This document shows, in pieces, positions 53,100 through 64,000 of a DNA stretch of 64,000 bases. A program made the translations under genes and the position numbers. The notes under the pieces were generated by a model. That model did not search any database. It worked only from the letters and a program-made list of their open reading frames with translations, and was not told the origin of the DNA. The DNA lies in the NCBI GenBank assembly GCA_023974075.1, contig CM043803.1, forward strand, positions 6,328,782-6,392,781, in the 5' to 3' direction. This stretch comes from Chaenocephalus aceratus. Lineage: Eukaryota > Chordata > Actinopteri > Perciformes > Channichthyidae. How positions within the stretch are numbered: position 1 is the first letter of the stretch; each line of letters starts with the position of its first letter.

Positions 53100-54159
53100 G
53101 GGTTGCGTTCCAATCGTCCATTTAGCTTAGGAACCTTCCTAACCAAGTGAAATGACCCGGAAGTACGTCAGTGGCAGCCATGTTAAGTGCCGTTCCAATT
53201 CTCCAAATGAAAGGAAAGGAGGTTTCAAACTTCCTTTATAACCTCCTTCAGCTTAGGAACCACTGGACCTCCCTTGACGAAAGGAGAGGAGAAAATGCTG
53301 CCCCACAATGCATTGCAGCCGCAGCATTTGCCGTCACTCAAAAGTCGGCCGTTCACGGAAATAACCGATTATGACCGAGAAATTATATCATGAAAGTTAC
53401 GGTGCTTATTAAGCTTTTTGAAACGTATGTGTTAAGTTGCCAAAGTGCTTTTTTCTGAACGTTCATCAGTATTATAATCAAAAAGAGAAATATGAACGTT
53501 AGTTTTTACTGAAATGATCAAATAAAGTCAACATCTCACAGTCTTTACTGAGCTGTGTGGGGTTTGTTCAACTTTTAAAAGATGTTTGAATGGTGATATA
53601 CACAGTGATAGATGGTAAGGACTAACGTTTATAATAAATACATTTGTATTGATTTTAAGATATTTTCATACAATCATACGTATTGGGATCATTGGTATTA
53701 ATGTGGACCGGAGGGAGAGGGTGACGAGCATAAGTTTCACTTTAATTTTTTATTTCAATTCCAACTTTGGTCATGAAGAATATGTTTCTCTGTTGTCCAC
53801 GTTCATAAAGCATAAAACAACAGCATCAGAGCACGGTGCAGAGTCTCTAGATGAGTTTAAAGTAGTCCCTCGTTCTTATTAAACATCCATGTTGTAGTCC
53901 GCTGTATAGAAAACTGTAGTTTCCATAATTTCCCCACAGCAGCAGACGCACATTCATGACGTCCGCTGGCGCATCATAAACACGTTGAATAGTGACAGTG
54001 CATTCGGATTCTCTAAAGTACCGCAGTCTCTTCTCCTAAGTCCTTTTGAATTCTCCTATCCACTATCCCTTAACCCTGTGATGTTTCACTCAGAGGTCAA
54101 GGAATAGGAGGGTTAGAATTTAGGAGCTGATTTTTGGATTATCGGAACGCAACCCAGGG
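53100..54159. mobile_element. About 1.06-kb non-autonomous element with GGTTGCGTTCC ends
   Basis: Left end GGTTGCGTTCCAATCGTCC and right end GGATTATCGGAACGCAACC form short imperfect inverted termini. Its inner right part, 53,693-54,145, is the inverted partner of 45,425-45,877. Target-site duplication not resolved and superfamily not assigned. A CTTTATAACCTCCTTCAGCT region repeats the left subterminal TTAGGAACC motif. Confidence 0.55.
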
Positions 54160-54353
54160 CTTCCCCTCCTCTCTCGGTTCCCCTTCTCAGTCCTCAGCTC
54201 GCATCTCCTGTGGGCGGAACTAAGTCTCGAGGATAGGAGTCGAGGAGGGGAGTCGAGGAGGGGACATTTAAGAATTGAGAAGCCTCTACTGTCATGTTTG
54301 AAGGGACGAAATCGTGACATCTTCACGTCTCCCAGCATGGTAAATCGTCACAT

Positions 54354-54413
54354 GTTGCAACCCGGTATCACGGCAAGACGTGAACATGTCTTGCCGTGAT
54401 ACCGGGTTGCAAC
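54354..54413. repeat. Perfect 26-bp hairpin with 8-base loop
   Basis: GTTGCAACCCGGTATCACGG at the left and CCGTGATACCGGGTTGCAAC at the right are parts of an exact inverted repeat, separated by GTGAACAT. No flanking gene or terminator context explains it. Confidence 0.9.
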
Positions 54414-54509
54414 CGTTGCTGTCAGGAACACATTCACTGTGGACCACACAGACTACATCACAAGTGACACCTCTCAGGAAGATTATTTTACACAGCAAGA
54501 TCTGATACC

Positions 54510-54600
54510 TGTCAGTATAATAATAATAATAATACATTATATTTGTATAGGGCTTTTCAAGGACTCAAAACCGCTTTACAATGTAAGGGAAGGTTAGGGT
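54510..54600. repeat. Dispersed repeat fragment with (ATA)n
   Basis: ATAATAATAATAATACATTA followed by TATAGGGCTTTTCAAGGAC resembles retroposon tail sequence found in many fish genomes. Pattern recognition only. Confidence 0.5.
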
Positions 54601-57600
54601 GGGGGGTATAGGACTATCAAATTTGATCAACCGGCATGGATTAATGGGGAGGGGGGGGGGGCTATGAGTAGACAAGAGGAGAAGAGATGAGTTTTGAAAA
54701 AGGACTGGAATACTGTGAGGGTCTCAGAATAGCGGAGATCTTTGGGACAATATGTTCAAAACATTGTTTTTCAAAATGTAAATTTTTTGTGAACCAAAAT
54801 ACTTCTCTTAACCAAAATGACAAAAATTGCATAAAAACACATATTATTCTAATACGGGTCCTTTTAGACCCACTTATGGAAGAGTGTGGTCCAGTCACTC
54901 GTGCATCTAAGGATTAAACTTGATCTCAAACATAAGATCCATTTGAAGAACTCTGATCTTTGCACCAGAGGTCACTTATATTTTCGTTATCTAGATATCC
55001 TTTTCTTACAATAAAACAATTAGCAATAAAAGACAGTAATAATCAAATATACATGCTAAACAACTATTTGATTGCTTTCTATTATACGCAGTAGGCTACA
55101 CTTATTATGATCATATTGTTAAGTGAAAGTCATTGTGTATTCAAATGTTGCCTGCCAATTATTTGCTATTTTGGATTATTTACTATTTTGGATTAGTATT
55201 ACTGCAGTCGATGTTTAAAGTGACAATAATTTTAAGTCTTTTAAATACGGTTTGGTAGTTTAATGACTTACATTGATAAGCAGGAGACACATAACTATTG
55301 TATGTTTCATCCTTCAGTTTTTATAAAGCATTTTATTTTTCACTGGAAATAAAAGTACCTATAACTAAAGCTTTTACACAATAAGTGAAGTAAAAAGTAC
55401 AATATTTATAAAGTTGCATACAAAATAGAAAATACTCTAGTTAAGCACAATTACTTCCAATTTATATTTAAGTACGGTACTCGAGTAAATGTACTTAGTG
55501 ACATTCCACCACTGAGTATCCACAAACTCTCCTTCCTCACCCAATCACAATGTCTTTGCACACGTTTCTATTGGTTATCTTTAATCATATCATTCACCCT
55601 TTCTCCGCCTATTCCTCCCAGCACTGATTTATCATGGCTGTGTTTCAAAGTGTGAGCACTGACATGTCATTGGCTGACAGCCTGACAACACCCACCCAAC
55701 CATAGGGGTGTGATAGGGGGAGGGGGAGGTGTGATAGGGGGAGGAGAGGAGCGTAAAAAGAAGAGGGGGTGGATGGGAGATCGCGTAAACAAGGTCCAGT
55801 CAGGTCACGTGGTGTTTTCAGTAGCATGAGAGCTTGGAAGAACAGGCTGACTTCTTTCATGTGTTTTGTGTCTGTGTTTGCTTATTTTGATCATGATAGT
55901 ATGACATTAAAACTCCAAACCCCCACCATGACGTCCTCCACCTCTTATCTCCCTGTTGCTGTGCCTTACACCCTGAAGGCTTCTGAAACAAAAGGCAGGG
56001 ACAAAGTTCCTCAACACCTGCATGGGTCACCTTGAGAACTGGTAATGTCACAACCAGCCAGAACAGGTCTGTTCAGAAAACGAATCTAAGTTGTTCAAAA
56101 TATTTCCTAGAAACAAGTTAATGAAGAAATACTTCGGACAAACAAAGCTCTATCTGTGTTTTTTTATTTTTTATTTTCCTAAACCAAGTCAAATCTCAAA
56201 ATCTGCTATGACGTTGTGAATTAAAGTGCAGACGGTCATGGGGTGGGATAAAAAGATTATTCTTTTGATTTATTTTTATCAAAAAGAGACAGAGCAGGGA
56301 GTTAACCATTAAGGGCTGTTTCTGTAAATGATCAGAAGAGGTTGAGGATTGAAGAATGGACTCAAGGACAAAGCTTAACTAACCGATTATATGTAAAAAA
56401 GAAAGAAAAGGCCAGACATCAGGGGAACAGGTGCACACATTTGTATTATATGTATTTAGCATTTTAGAAAAGTAAACACTTTCCATATTTGCTCTTCTTA
56501 TTTTCAACATTTTAACTTTGAAAAAATCAAACAACTTCTTCCTTGAATAAATTCTCACACCTGGTTCTAACACTCCTTGGATCCCCAACTTTCATAAATG
56601 TGTATATATTTTTAAGATTCTCTGTGATTTGTTTTCACGATACACACCTAGAATTAGAAAGTCAAGCAATTGTAAAATACGTATGAAAAGCAAAAAGACT
56701 ACATTATTTTAGGATTAGAAGTGACAGTATGTAGATTTAAAGATGTAGAGAGCTTTTCTTAACTGTTGGCCTTCACCTGTCAGCAGACACGCTGACTCAT
56801 GGGCTATTTTTGCTCCACATTTTTCACATTCCTGTACGAGTTAAAACAGCTGTTGGAAGTATTTTTACCCAAAAATCACATTTTCAGGTTTTTCTGTTTA
56901 TAGGTATTCCATAAGTATTATGTTTGTTGTCTCACTTTTATTCACACTATAACTCAGCTATTGATTGCTAAGGGAACTCTAAATCCATGTAAAAAAGTTG
57001 TTTTTATTTTAGATGGGACAGCTGCTAGTTCTGACCTTTGAATGTGAACACACTTTGTACCAGCTTGTTTAGGTCAAATCTGCCCCCTGAAATAACAGTT
57101 GTATCCATCTCCTTAGGAGTATTCAGGAAAGTTGTGTACATGACACTGTCGTATAAGGAATATGGCCGCCATGCAGACTGTATGTTTTGTTTCACTGAGG
57201 ACAGTTAAACACTAGATGGAGCAAGAGTCTTTCCCTTCATTCTTTAGTGCACTGCATGAAGATGAGAATATAAATCCATGGATGTCCAAAGCCTTCATAC
57301 CAACAAAGGCACCCAAAAAAACGTAATTAAAACAATTGAAAGCTACATGTGTAAGTTATTGTGCCGTGCAGATAGGTTGGATGTATTTCCCCAGTTTCCT
57401 CAGAACTCTGCTCTCTCTGGATTATTCACAGTAACCAACATTGACCTACATTGTTTTTAAGTGCTGGAAAAAACAGATATTCCAACCTCTCTGTAGCTAC
57501 ATTCCTGAACGGATGAATGGCCTTTTTCCTTTTTGATTGTGGCATAAATGTTGTGCTGTAGTTTCCAAACTTTTTTATTATAACGTTTCCCTTTTTTTCT

Positions 57601-57665
57601 TATTGTTTTACTCCAATTCCTTTCAACACCAGTCAAGCCAGCTGAAGTGAAACTTGACATAGTGT
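54601..57665. other. Intergenic, no gene recognised
   Basis: A hAT-like fragment at about 55,460-55,515 (GAGTAAATGTACTTAGTGAC, ending CCACCACTGA) relates to the 21,925 MITE. 55,700-55,780 is G-rich. 54,855-54,880 carries a GACCC motif resembling the 45,019 tandem unit in inverse orientation. No downstream HIF exons (degradation or transactivation domains) were recognised on the minus strand here. Confidence 0.5.
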
Positions 57666-57690
57666 GTGTTTTGGTATGTGTGTGCACGTG

Positions 57691-57693
<3 letters not shown>

Positions 57694-57741
<48 letters not shown>

Positions 57742-57748
57742 CGCGCGC

Positions 57749-57789
<41 letters not shown>
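57694..57789. repeat. (GT)n microsatellite with a GC core
   Basis: GT repeats interrupted by GCGTGCGCGCGCGC at about 57,737-57,750. An alternating purine-pyrimidine run of this kind can adopt Z-form (known property). Confidence 0.97.
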
Positions 57790-57792
<3 letters not shown>

Positions 57793-57926
57793 TTAGAGAC
57801 CGAAAGGTAAAAAGTTTAAAAGGTTCCCACGATAACTTTCCAATCGAATGTCTCTATTCAGGAAGTTGTGGCTTTGCTTGCGTCTGTTCACATCTCCTCA
57901 TCAGCACAATGCATATCTCTATATAT

Positions 57927-57929
<3 letters not shown>

Positions 57930-58005
<76 letters not shown>
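57930..58005. repeat. (GT)n microsatellite
   Basis: Pure GT run of about 75 bp within the 3' region or downstream flank of the HIF-family gene. Confidence 0.97.
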
Positions 58006-58006
<1 letters not shown>

Positions 58007-58507
58007 TATGTTTGACACTCAGATGTTGCCCGACGTGTCAGGTGGCCCAGACGGAAACCATACAGGAAGTAGGATCAGGCCCAGAGAGGTCAGGGAAAAG
58101 TCAAACTGCCTGCTTTCGTCGGCAAATGTTGTCTCTCACTACGCCCCGTCAACTGTCTGTCAACCACAGTCTACACCTAAAGCTTTCGGTTTTCTTTTAA
58201 GGAGGACAGAAGTTGTGCTTTTGCAACTAATACGACTTAACTGAAATTTAGTAGCTTGCCTAAACTATCAAAATGTATCTGATGTAAAAAAAAAAACTGC
58301 TTAAAATATACATGGTTAAACTGTATGGTTCAAATATTCAAAGATGTTTCCAAATACCACACAGATAAGTATGGCAAAACCACAAACAGCAAGTTTTTTT
58401 GAAATACAAGGTCTCATATTTAAAAAAAAGTTAGATACATTAAAAATAACTGATAATGATTCACAGACAAAAGTAAAGACGTGTTGTTTCTTCAGACTGG
58501 AGTCAGC

Positions 58508-60067
58508 TCAGATATGGACAGTCTGGTCCAAAGAGAGCTGCAAGGACGGCTCCTCCACTCCACTGTGGACACATATGAATTGATCTATTTAAAATAACAG
58601 ATCTCTGACAAAAACAGTTCAAACTAATAGAAAACACTCCTTCAAATCTATTAGGTAAAGTTGTCTATCAAAAATGTTCAACATTTTCCAGCTCTAGCGT
58701 CTCAAATCTGCGAAGTTGCCGGTCATTTCTGTTTTATATAATTGTAAATCGAATATCTTTAGGGTTTTGGGGGGGGGGAGTTTGACAATTATCTTACATT
58801 ATAGAGACTAAATCCAACCATGACTAGTTAGCTTCATATGCTCCAGTTTACCGAAGACAACGAATGCCTTTAATCTCATCATGTAATGAAAATCAACTTG
58901 CAGTGACGTGAATCCTTGACCTGTTGCATGGTAATAAAGGCCAAAGAGCAACATTGTATGGGCACAAATCTTTTAAAACAAAAGCAAAAGCCTTTTGGCA
59001 AAGACAAACAGATAAAGCCCCTGCCAGCATTTTTCAGTGCCTTCATAAACGGTTTCAAATCACTGTTGGAAAATTAGGTAGTTGTCTCCAGTCCGTATCA
59101 ATGGAGCAGAAGAGGATACTGAGTGTGTGGCTGTGATTCCTTTTTCTCGTGTAATTGTAATGCAATGCTCCTCGTTGCCTATTGGTGCTTGGTCCAGCCC
59201 ACAGGGTTTCTGGGGCGTGTGTTTTTATCACATTTTCAGTCTTATAATGTTTTTATTAGTTGTGTAAGGGAGCTGCATGTATGTTCCTTCACGTGGTATG
59301 TATATAAAAGAGTTTAATGAGGTGACAAAGTTGATGTTTGGTGATGTTTAGACTATCAGTCTTGAAGAAGGATAGCATAAATTAAGCATTTTTCTTATCT
59401 TAAGCATGTTGTTGTTTTGCAGCTGAATTTAATATGTTTTAGTGCACAATAAGCACAATGCATTGATGCATCGAGATAATTGCAAACAAGGCAGTGTTAG
59501 GCAGAATTTAGCCTGTAAGCATGCTGATAATAACCACAAAATACAGCTGAGGCTTATGGGAATATTTGTTAGGAAATACAATGTATTGGACAAAGGGAAA
59601 CTTTTACCAATATTTGATTAGAAATCTGACACAAAAACACAAATGTGACCCTCACAGGGCACTGGAAGAACAAGTGAGCAGGATTCATCCTTCTGTTTCA
59701 ATGATCAAAATTCAATCCATCACGCAGATTTTTCTATCTGGACCTAAGATGTAGATTGAACAGCATTGCCATCCCAAGAGCCACACCACTAACATGGCTA
59801 TAAATGAAGGTGACAAAATGTTTATTTAGATAGATATAGCTCTATAAAGTGAGTTGAAACTGTGAAAGTAGCTTTAAACCAGAGGCCACACACACACCTG
59901 AGGACATAGGTGACACAGAGGATGCACAGTGGCTGGTTGGCGCCGGGCCTGGACTTGGAGGAGTGAGCGTTGGGGATGACGGCACTGTGACTCTCCACCC
60001 AGACATAACCTCCACCTCTCACCAGCATCCTGTACCGACCGCTGACCGACTGACTCTTAAAACACAC

Positions 60068-60119
<52 letters not shown>

Positions 60120-60123
60120 GAGA

Positions 60124-60162
<39 letters not shown>

Positions 60163-60175
60163 AGAGAGAGAGAGG

Positions 60176-60215
<40 letters not shown>

Positions 60216-62196
60216 GAGAGAGGAGAGAGAGAGATAGAGAGAGGAGAGAGACGAGAGGAAGGTGAAATCAGTATTTTACAGGGGGTTCGAATGTGTGTGT
60301 GCATCTCTACTTACAGTTGAAATGATTTTTGGTCAAACAGTTAGTGTCCCGTGTGTGGCAGAGATCATAGATGGAGCGGCCAAGCAGCTCCTCAGTGCTG
60401 TAACCTAGAAGCAGAGTCATTCTGCAAACACATGAAGAAGTAACACTGTGAATTTGTTTTACAAATATTCTGCCTGATAAACTCATCTTTAAAATGTCCT
60501 TTTTATTCAGCAGCAGCCACCGATAGGATTAAGGCTCACTGATATTATGCAATTGTAGGTCTAAAATAACAAAAAGGAGAAGGTAAAAGGAGAAGTTATA
60601 TTTCTCTTAATTTTTATTGTCACGCTAAATTAACCCCTTAAAATCAAGATTCCATAGACATGTATATTCTGTATCAGTTTGTTTCGGATCTTCAAGAAAG
60701 CATTATGACTATAAAACATTTAGAAATATTCAATCTCAATCCATCGAATGGAAATATTCTACGTGTCTTGTGCATCATTTAATACATATTTCCCCCAAAA
60801 TTCTATTATGCTTGTTGGGGTTTTCCTTTTCCTGTAGGTTATTGTGCATTTAAATGTTCTGCAAAGGCTCAAATACCAAGGTTCACCCCAGATTGGTGAT
60901 CATTTCACAACCTACATTTCAAAATACAATCTAAATTCTTCCCTCATTACAAATAAAAGTCATATTGATTCCACGTTTTAAACACATTTGTACACCACTG
61001 TGGTAAAGTAGAACATGCGCAGGGTAACACTACATCTAAGTGGTTACATACTAAGAGGTACAAATATGTACAAGACAGTAGGTAGCTGCATAAAAGCTGC
61101 TTATTTAAATAATTGTGTGTATTTATTTGTGTAAATCACCTCTGGTCACAGTATGTGAACCTCATGTCCATGCTGTGCTGGCTGGTGAAGGTCTGTGTGC
61201 TGAGGAGTGTGTGCGAGAGGGGCAGAGGCTGGCAGGTCAGCAGAAGGCAGGAGACTGAAGACGGGGCGACACACACCTTGGATCGGCCCTGACAGTGGAG
61301 AACCTAAGCAAACAGAGAGAGAGGGATTTAAACTCAGACAAAAAAAGAGATGAGAAACTGTGTGGTGCTTCAGGTTTTTGTGTGGTATTGTTTTCTCACT
61401 AACCTTCCACGTAGCTGACTTGAGGTTGGAGCTTCTTCCTCTGTGTGTCAGAGCGCTTTTTATCCTCATGACAAAGTCCCTCTTTTCACCGCTCCAAACT
61501 TCCTCTTAAAAACAAGCAATTCAAAAAGTTGAAGCGATAAACCTGCTTGAATATGTATGTTCCCCTAAAAAAACACACAGTACAACCAAAACTGAGCATC
61601 AATTCTTGTCACATTCTCAACACAAACCTGCTGTTACACGTAGATTATTTCTGAGTTCTTCGTGGTCACAGGGGTGGGAAAAGTCAAAAATATTGTGTCC
61701 CATCAGCTCAGCCTGTCAGAAGATTTAAAGTACATATTTAAATGCAAATCCTGCATCCTAAATGTACCATTACTTATTACTATCTTGTGTAGAAATGTGT
61801 GTGGGTGTGTACCTGTGTCAAGCCCATGTACTTGCTGACGTTCTCAGACAGGTAGATCATGTCTCCCTCTGTGGACAAGACCATCAGAAATCCCTCCAGG
61901 ATCCTCAGGTACATGTTTGTCTCTTCCGAGGCGTCTGCATCATACCTTTCTTTTTCCTCTTCCTCGCCACATCCTCCGTTGAACTCATGCCGAACCATTT
62001 GACCATCTGTCACCTGTCCACATTTGACTTTGTGACTAGCCTCTGCTTTGGTCCCTGTCTTCCCTGAAACAGCGAGAGACAGGAAGGGATTTATGAATTG
62101 ATTTATGAATTGTTGTCAATGAGTCCCTTTCGTGAAAAATTACCTCAATATACATGTTTAGTGCAACATTCATTGGAGCTACGAACAAATTATATG

Positions 62197-62257
<61 letters not shown>

Positions 62258-63997
62258 ATGCTGAGGACTTCCTCAGTCTAACACTCGCTCAAACCCGCCA
62301 GTCTGTGACCACAAGTTATCACAAGTGTTTTTTTTCCACAGCAGAACATATTGTTACATTTAAATTATAAATCAGAATACTTATTAGAGGTGCACACAAT
62401 TTCACCATTAAAATGTAATACATTGAAAGGATCTGTACAAGTTCCCAAATGTTCTGCAAACCTTTAGGAACTTATCAAATATTGATTTGGGATTTGAATG
62501 TGACTCTTCATGGATTGATCCCCCTTGGTGTTATTTTGTTTCATAACTTACTTCACTGCATTTCATGTATTTAAATTCCAAAAGTTTTTTTGGTTTAGAT
62601 TATATATTTTTTAATAATAATGCATCTTTAAATTAGTAATGGAAATATATTTTTCAAAATAATTAACCTAAGTGATCTATGACGATTGATTTTAAGGAAC
62701 TGAACTGTGAGGCAGAAAGTAGGCATTCTTTGCCCTCTCTATAACCTTTTATCTTAATAATGCGAAAATATACAGCAGTATTTATTTAAGTATAAACTAA
62801 TAATAAATAAATGCGTAAATATATATTCTTGCTAGCTTTTGTATGATTTAGAAACCCGTCTTATGACTAGGTCTTAGATGTTTACGCCTTTATTGTAAAA
62901 TCTTCAACACGTGTGATGCGTGAGGCCCGTTGGTACCTTTATATATACAGTCTATGGTTGGTACCTGTGAGCAGTGTGTGCATGCGGATGTAGCTGAGAG
63001 TGAGGCGGATCACTGAGGGCTTGTCAAGGTGATCTCGGACAGACTGTTGGAGCGGCAGGAGGCGAGACAAATCTTCAAACATCTCAGATTCCACCCGTCG
63101 CCTCCGTCTGGCCGCCTCCCGGCTGATCGCCCTGCAGAGGACAGACGGCGAGAACAAACTCTCAAAACTAAAGTCATGTTGATAAAACTCACTGAATTAT
63201 AACAAAGATGAACTGTTAAAAAATGTTGTAATTACAGAGTACAACAGAAATGTCTTCTTTGTATGTGTTTTGTTACAGCTATTTGTATGAATTCATAGAT
63301 GTTTATACTTTCAATGAGTCTAAATTAGAATTGCCAAGCAAGGTTCATTTGCTGCAACACTCTATGAGGGACTTGGTTTTTTACTTCACAAAATTTCAAA
63401 AAGTACTTTCATTTACTTTTTACTAAAAGTTTAACTTACCACGAACTGCAACTTTGAGATTCAGATTCTAACTTCAGCATGATCTCTAAACTGATAAAAC
63501 TTCTCAGTAACATTATCGCATGACTGTAGAGAATTTCTCCACATAAATGGAAACACGGTATACTTCAACGAAGATGACGCTGGAGACTTCAAAATCAAAA
63601 CATTTTGGTTTCCAGAAGCATAATTACTTTGACGTTTTATAGATTAGGTTTTTACAGCTACAGTAAAGCTTTTTTTCAAAGTTGTACTTCATAGTTTTAC
63701 TGCATGAGTTTTACATGTATTTTTACAATGTGCTGTTGTTACTTTTACTTGTCTTTAAAGGAGGTGAATAGTTCCTCTGATGAACAGAGAGGGAAGTTCA
63801 GCAGTGCATTGTGGTCATGATTCAGATGCCCCCGTGGCCACACCGTCTTTGGGCTGACCTCATCACCTCATTCACCGACATAACTTGCACAAAATAATTA
63901 AAACTAAAGCAAAATAAATAAATAGGAATGTTTTTCAAAAGCATTTCAGAACATACAGATGCAACACTGACCTTCTCTTCTCCTTGTCGGCTGTCAT
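58508..63997 (-). CDS. HIF-alpha family bHLH-PAS protein, short form (374 aa)
   Basis: HIF-alpha subunits pair with ARNT on hypoxia-response elements in the nucleus. Coding exons, 5' to 3': 63997-63972, 63131-62965, 62063-61813, 61712-61628, 61504-61404, 61303-61140, 60421-60315, 60066-59898, 58562-58508. All junctions are GT-AG and lengths sum to 1125 bp, 374 codons plus TGA. Exons 1-2 encode the bHLH (basic [20 protein letters not shown]; helix region ends [19 protein letters not shown], to about residue 64). Exons 3-5 encode PAS-A ([18 protein letters not shown], then [16 protein letters not shown]). Exons 6-8 encode PAS-B ([17 protein letters not shown]). Exon boundaries mirror those of HIF1A. 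The last exon starts with the expected [15 protein letters not shown] and then stops. No LAPYIPM-type degradation motif or transactivation domain follows. A divergent paralogue such as fish HIF-4-alpha (hif1al2) or a HIF3A/IPAS-like form is possible; I cannot fix which. Confidence 0.85.
60070..60258. repeat. (GA)n tract at a HIF-gene splice acceptor
   Basis: About 190 bp of GA repeats with GGGA and AGGAG interruptions. On the coding (minus) strand it is (TC)n and ends 3 bp before the exon 8 AG, so it forms the polypyrimidine tract of that acceptor. Confidence 0.95.
62199..62256. repeat. (GT)n microsatellite in HIF-family intron 2
   Basis: About 58 bp of GT. Confidence 0.97.
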
Positions 63998-64000
63998 CGT

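Noticed and set aside
55769..56035. 88-codon plus-strand frame
   Set aside because: No recognisable domain, start context or splice partners.
59822..59897. Read-through end of HIF exon 8 with a stop overlapping AATAAA
   Set aside because: A GT donor at 59,897 joins in phase to a conserved exon at 58,562, which is the better model; the read-through could still be a minor isoform.
60066..60265. Glu/Arg-rich frame across the (GA)n tract
   Set aside because: Simple-sequence translation with no conservation expected.

Overview
The window is vertebrate nuclear DNA, almost certainly from a teleost fish. It has split genes with GT-AG introns, long (CA)n, (GA)n and (ATTG)n microsatellites, low gene density, and a dense mix of hAT, Harbinger-like, THAP-type, L2-like and RTE-like elements. 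The repeat families and the synuclein-glud1 pairing fit a ray-finned fish; human SNCG and GLUD1 are also close neighbours, on 10q23.

Three host genes are supported. (1) The 3' part of a gamma-type synuclein gene (+ strand, about 1.6-7.1 kb): two central exons, a short Gly/Glu-rich exon and a stop exon; the 5' exons lie outside the window. (2) A complete 13-exon glutamate dehydrogenase gene, glud1 (- strand, 37,059 down to 20,483). Exons 1-6, 8, 9 and 12 read cleanly. Exons 7, 10, 11 and 13 carry about eight single-base indels, which look more like local sequence errors than decay. (3) A HIF-alpha family bHLH-PAS gene (- strand, 63,997 down to 58,508). Its nine coding exons join in frame to 374 codons covering bHLH, PAS-A and PAS-B, then stop 18 codons into the last exon. 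There is no oxygen-dependent degradation domain or transactivation domain.

The rest is repeat-rich. 7.1-20 kb holds several non-autonomous hAT, Harbinger-like and THAP-type remnants. 21.6-25.6 kb has more MITEs inside glud1 introns. 30.5-31.0 kb is a solo LTR and 32.2-33.1 kb a hAT copy with a BED-finger remnant, both in glud1 introns with exact target-site duplications. 38.9-44.8 kb is a 5.9-kb DNA transposon with unusually long, internally repetitive terminal inverted repeats. It carries a decayed, intron-containing gene of a large family that I cannot place in a named superfamily, and it is itself split by a hAT insertion. 45.4-54.4 kb is a nest: long inverted arms enclose one L2-like element, which hosts a second L2 and a 5'-truncated RTE-type LINE with an 11-bp target-site duplication.

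The items most worth a second look are the naturally short HIF-alpha protein (an IPAS-like architecture), the 38.9-44.8 kb transposon, and the indel cluster in glud1.
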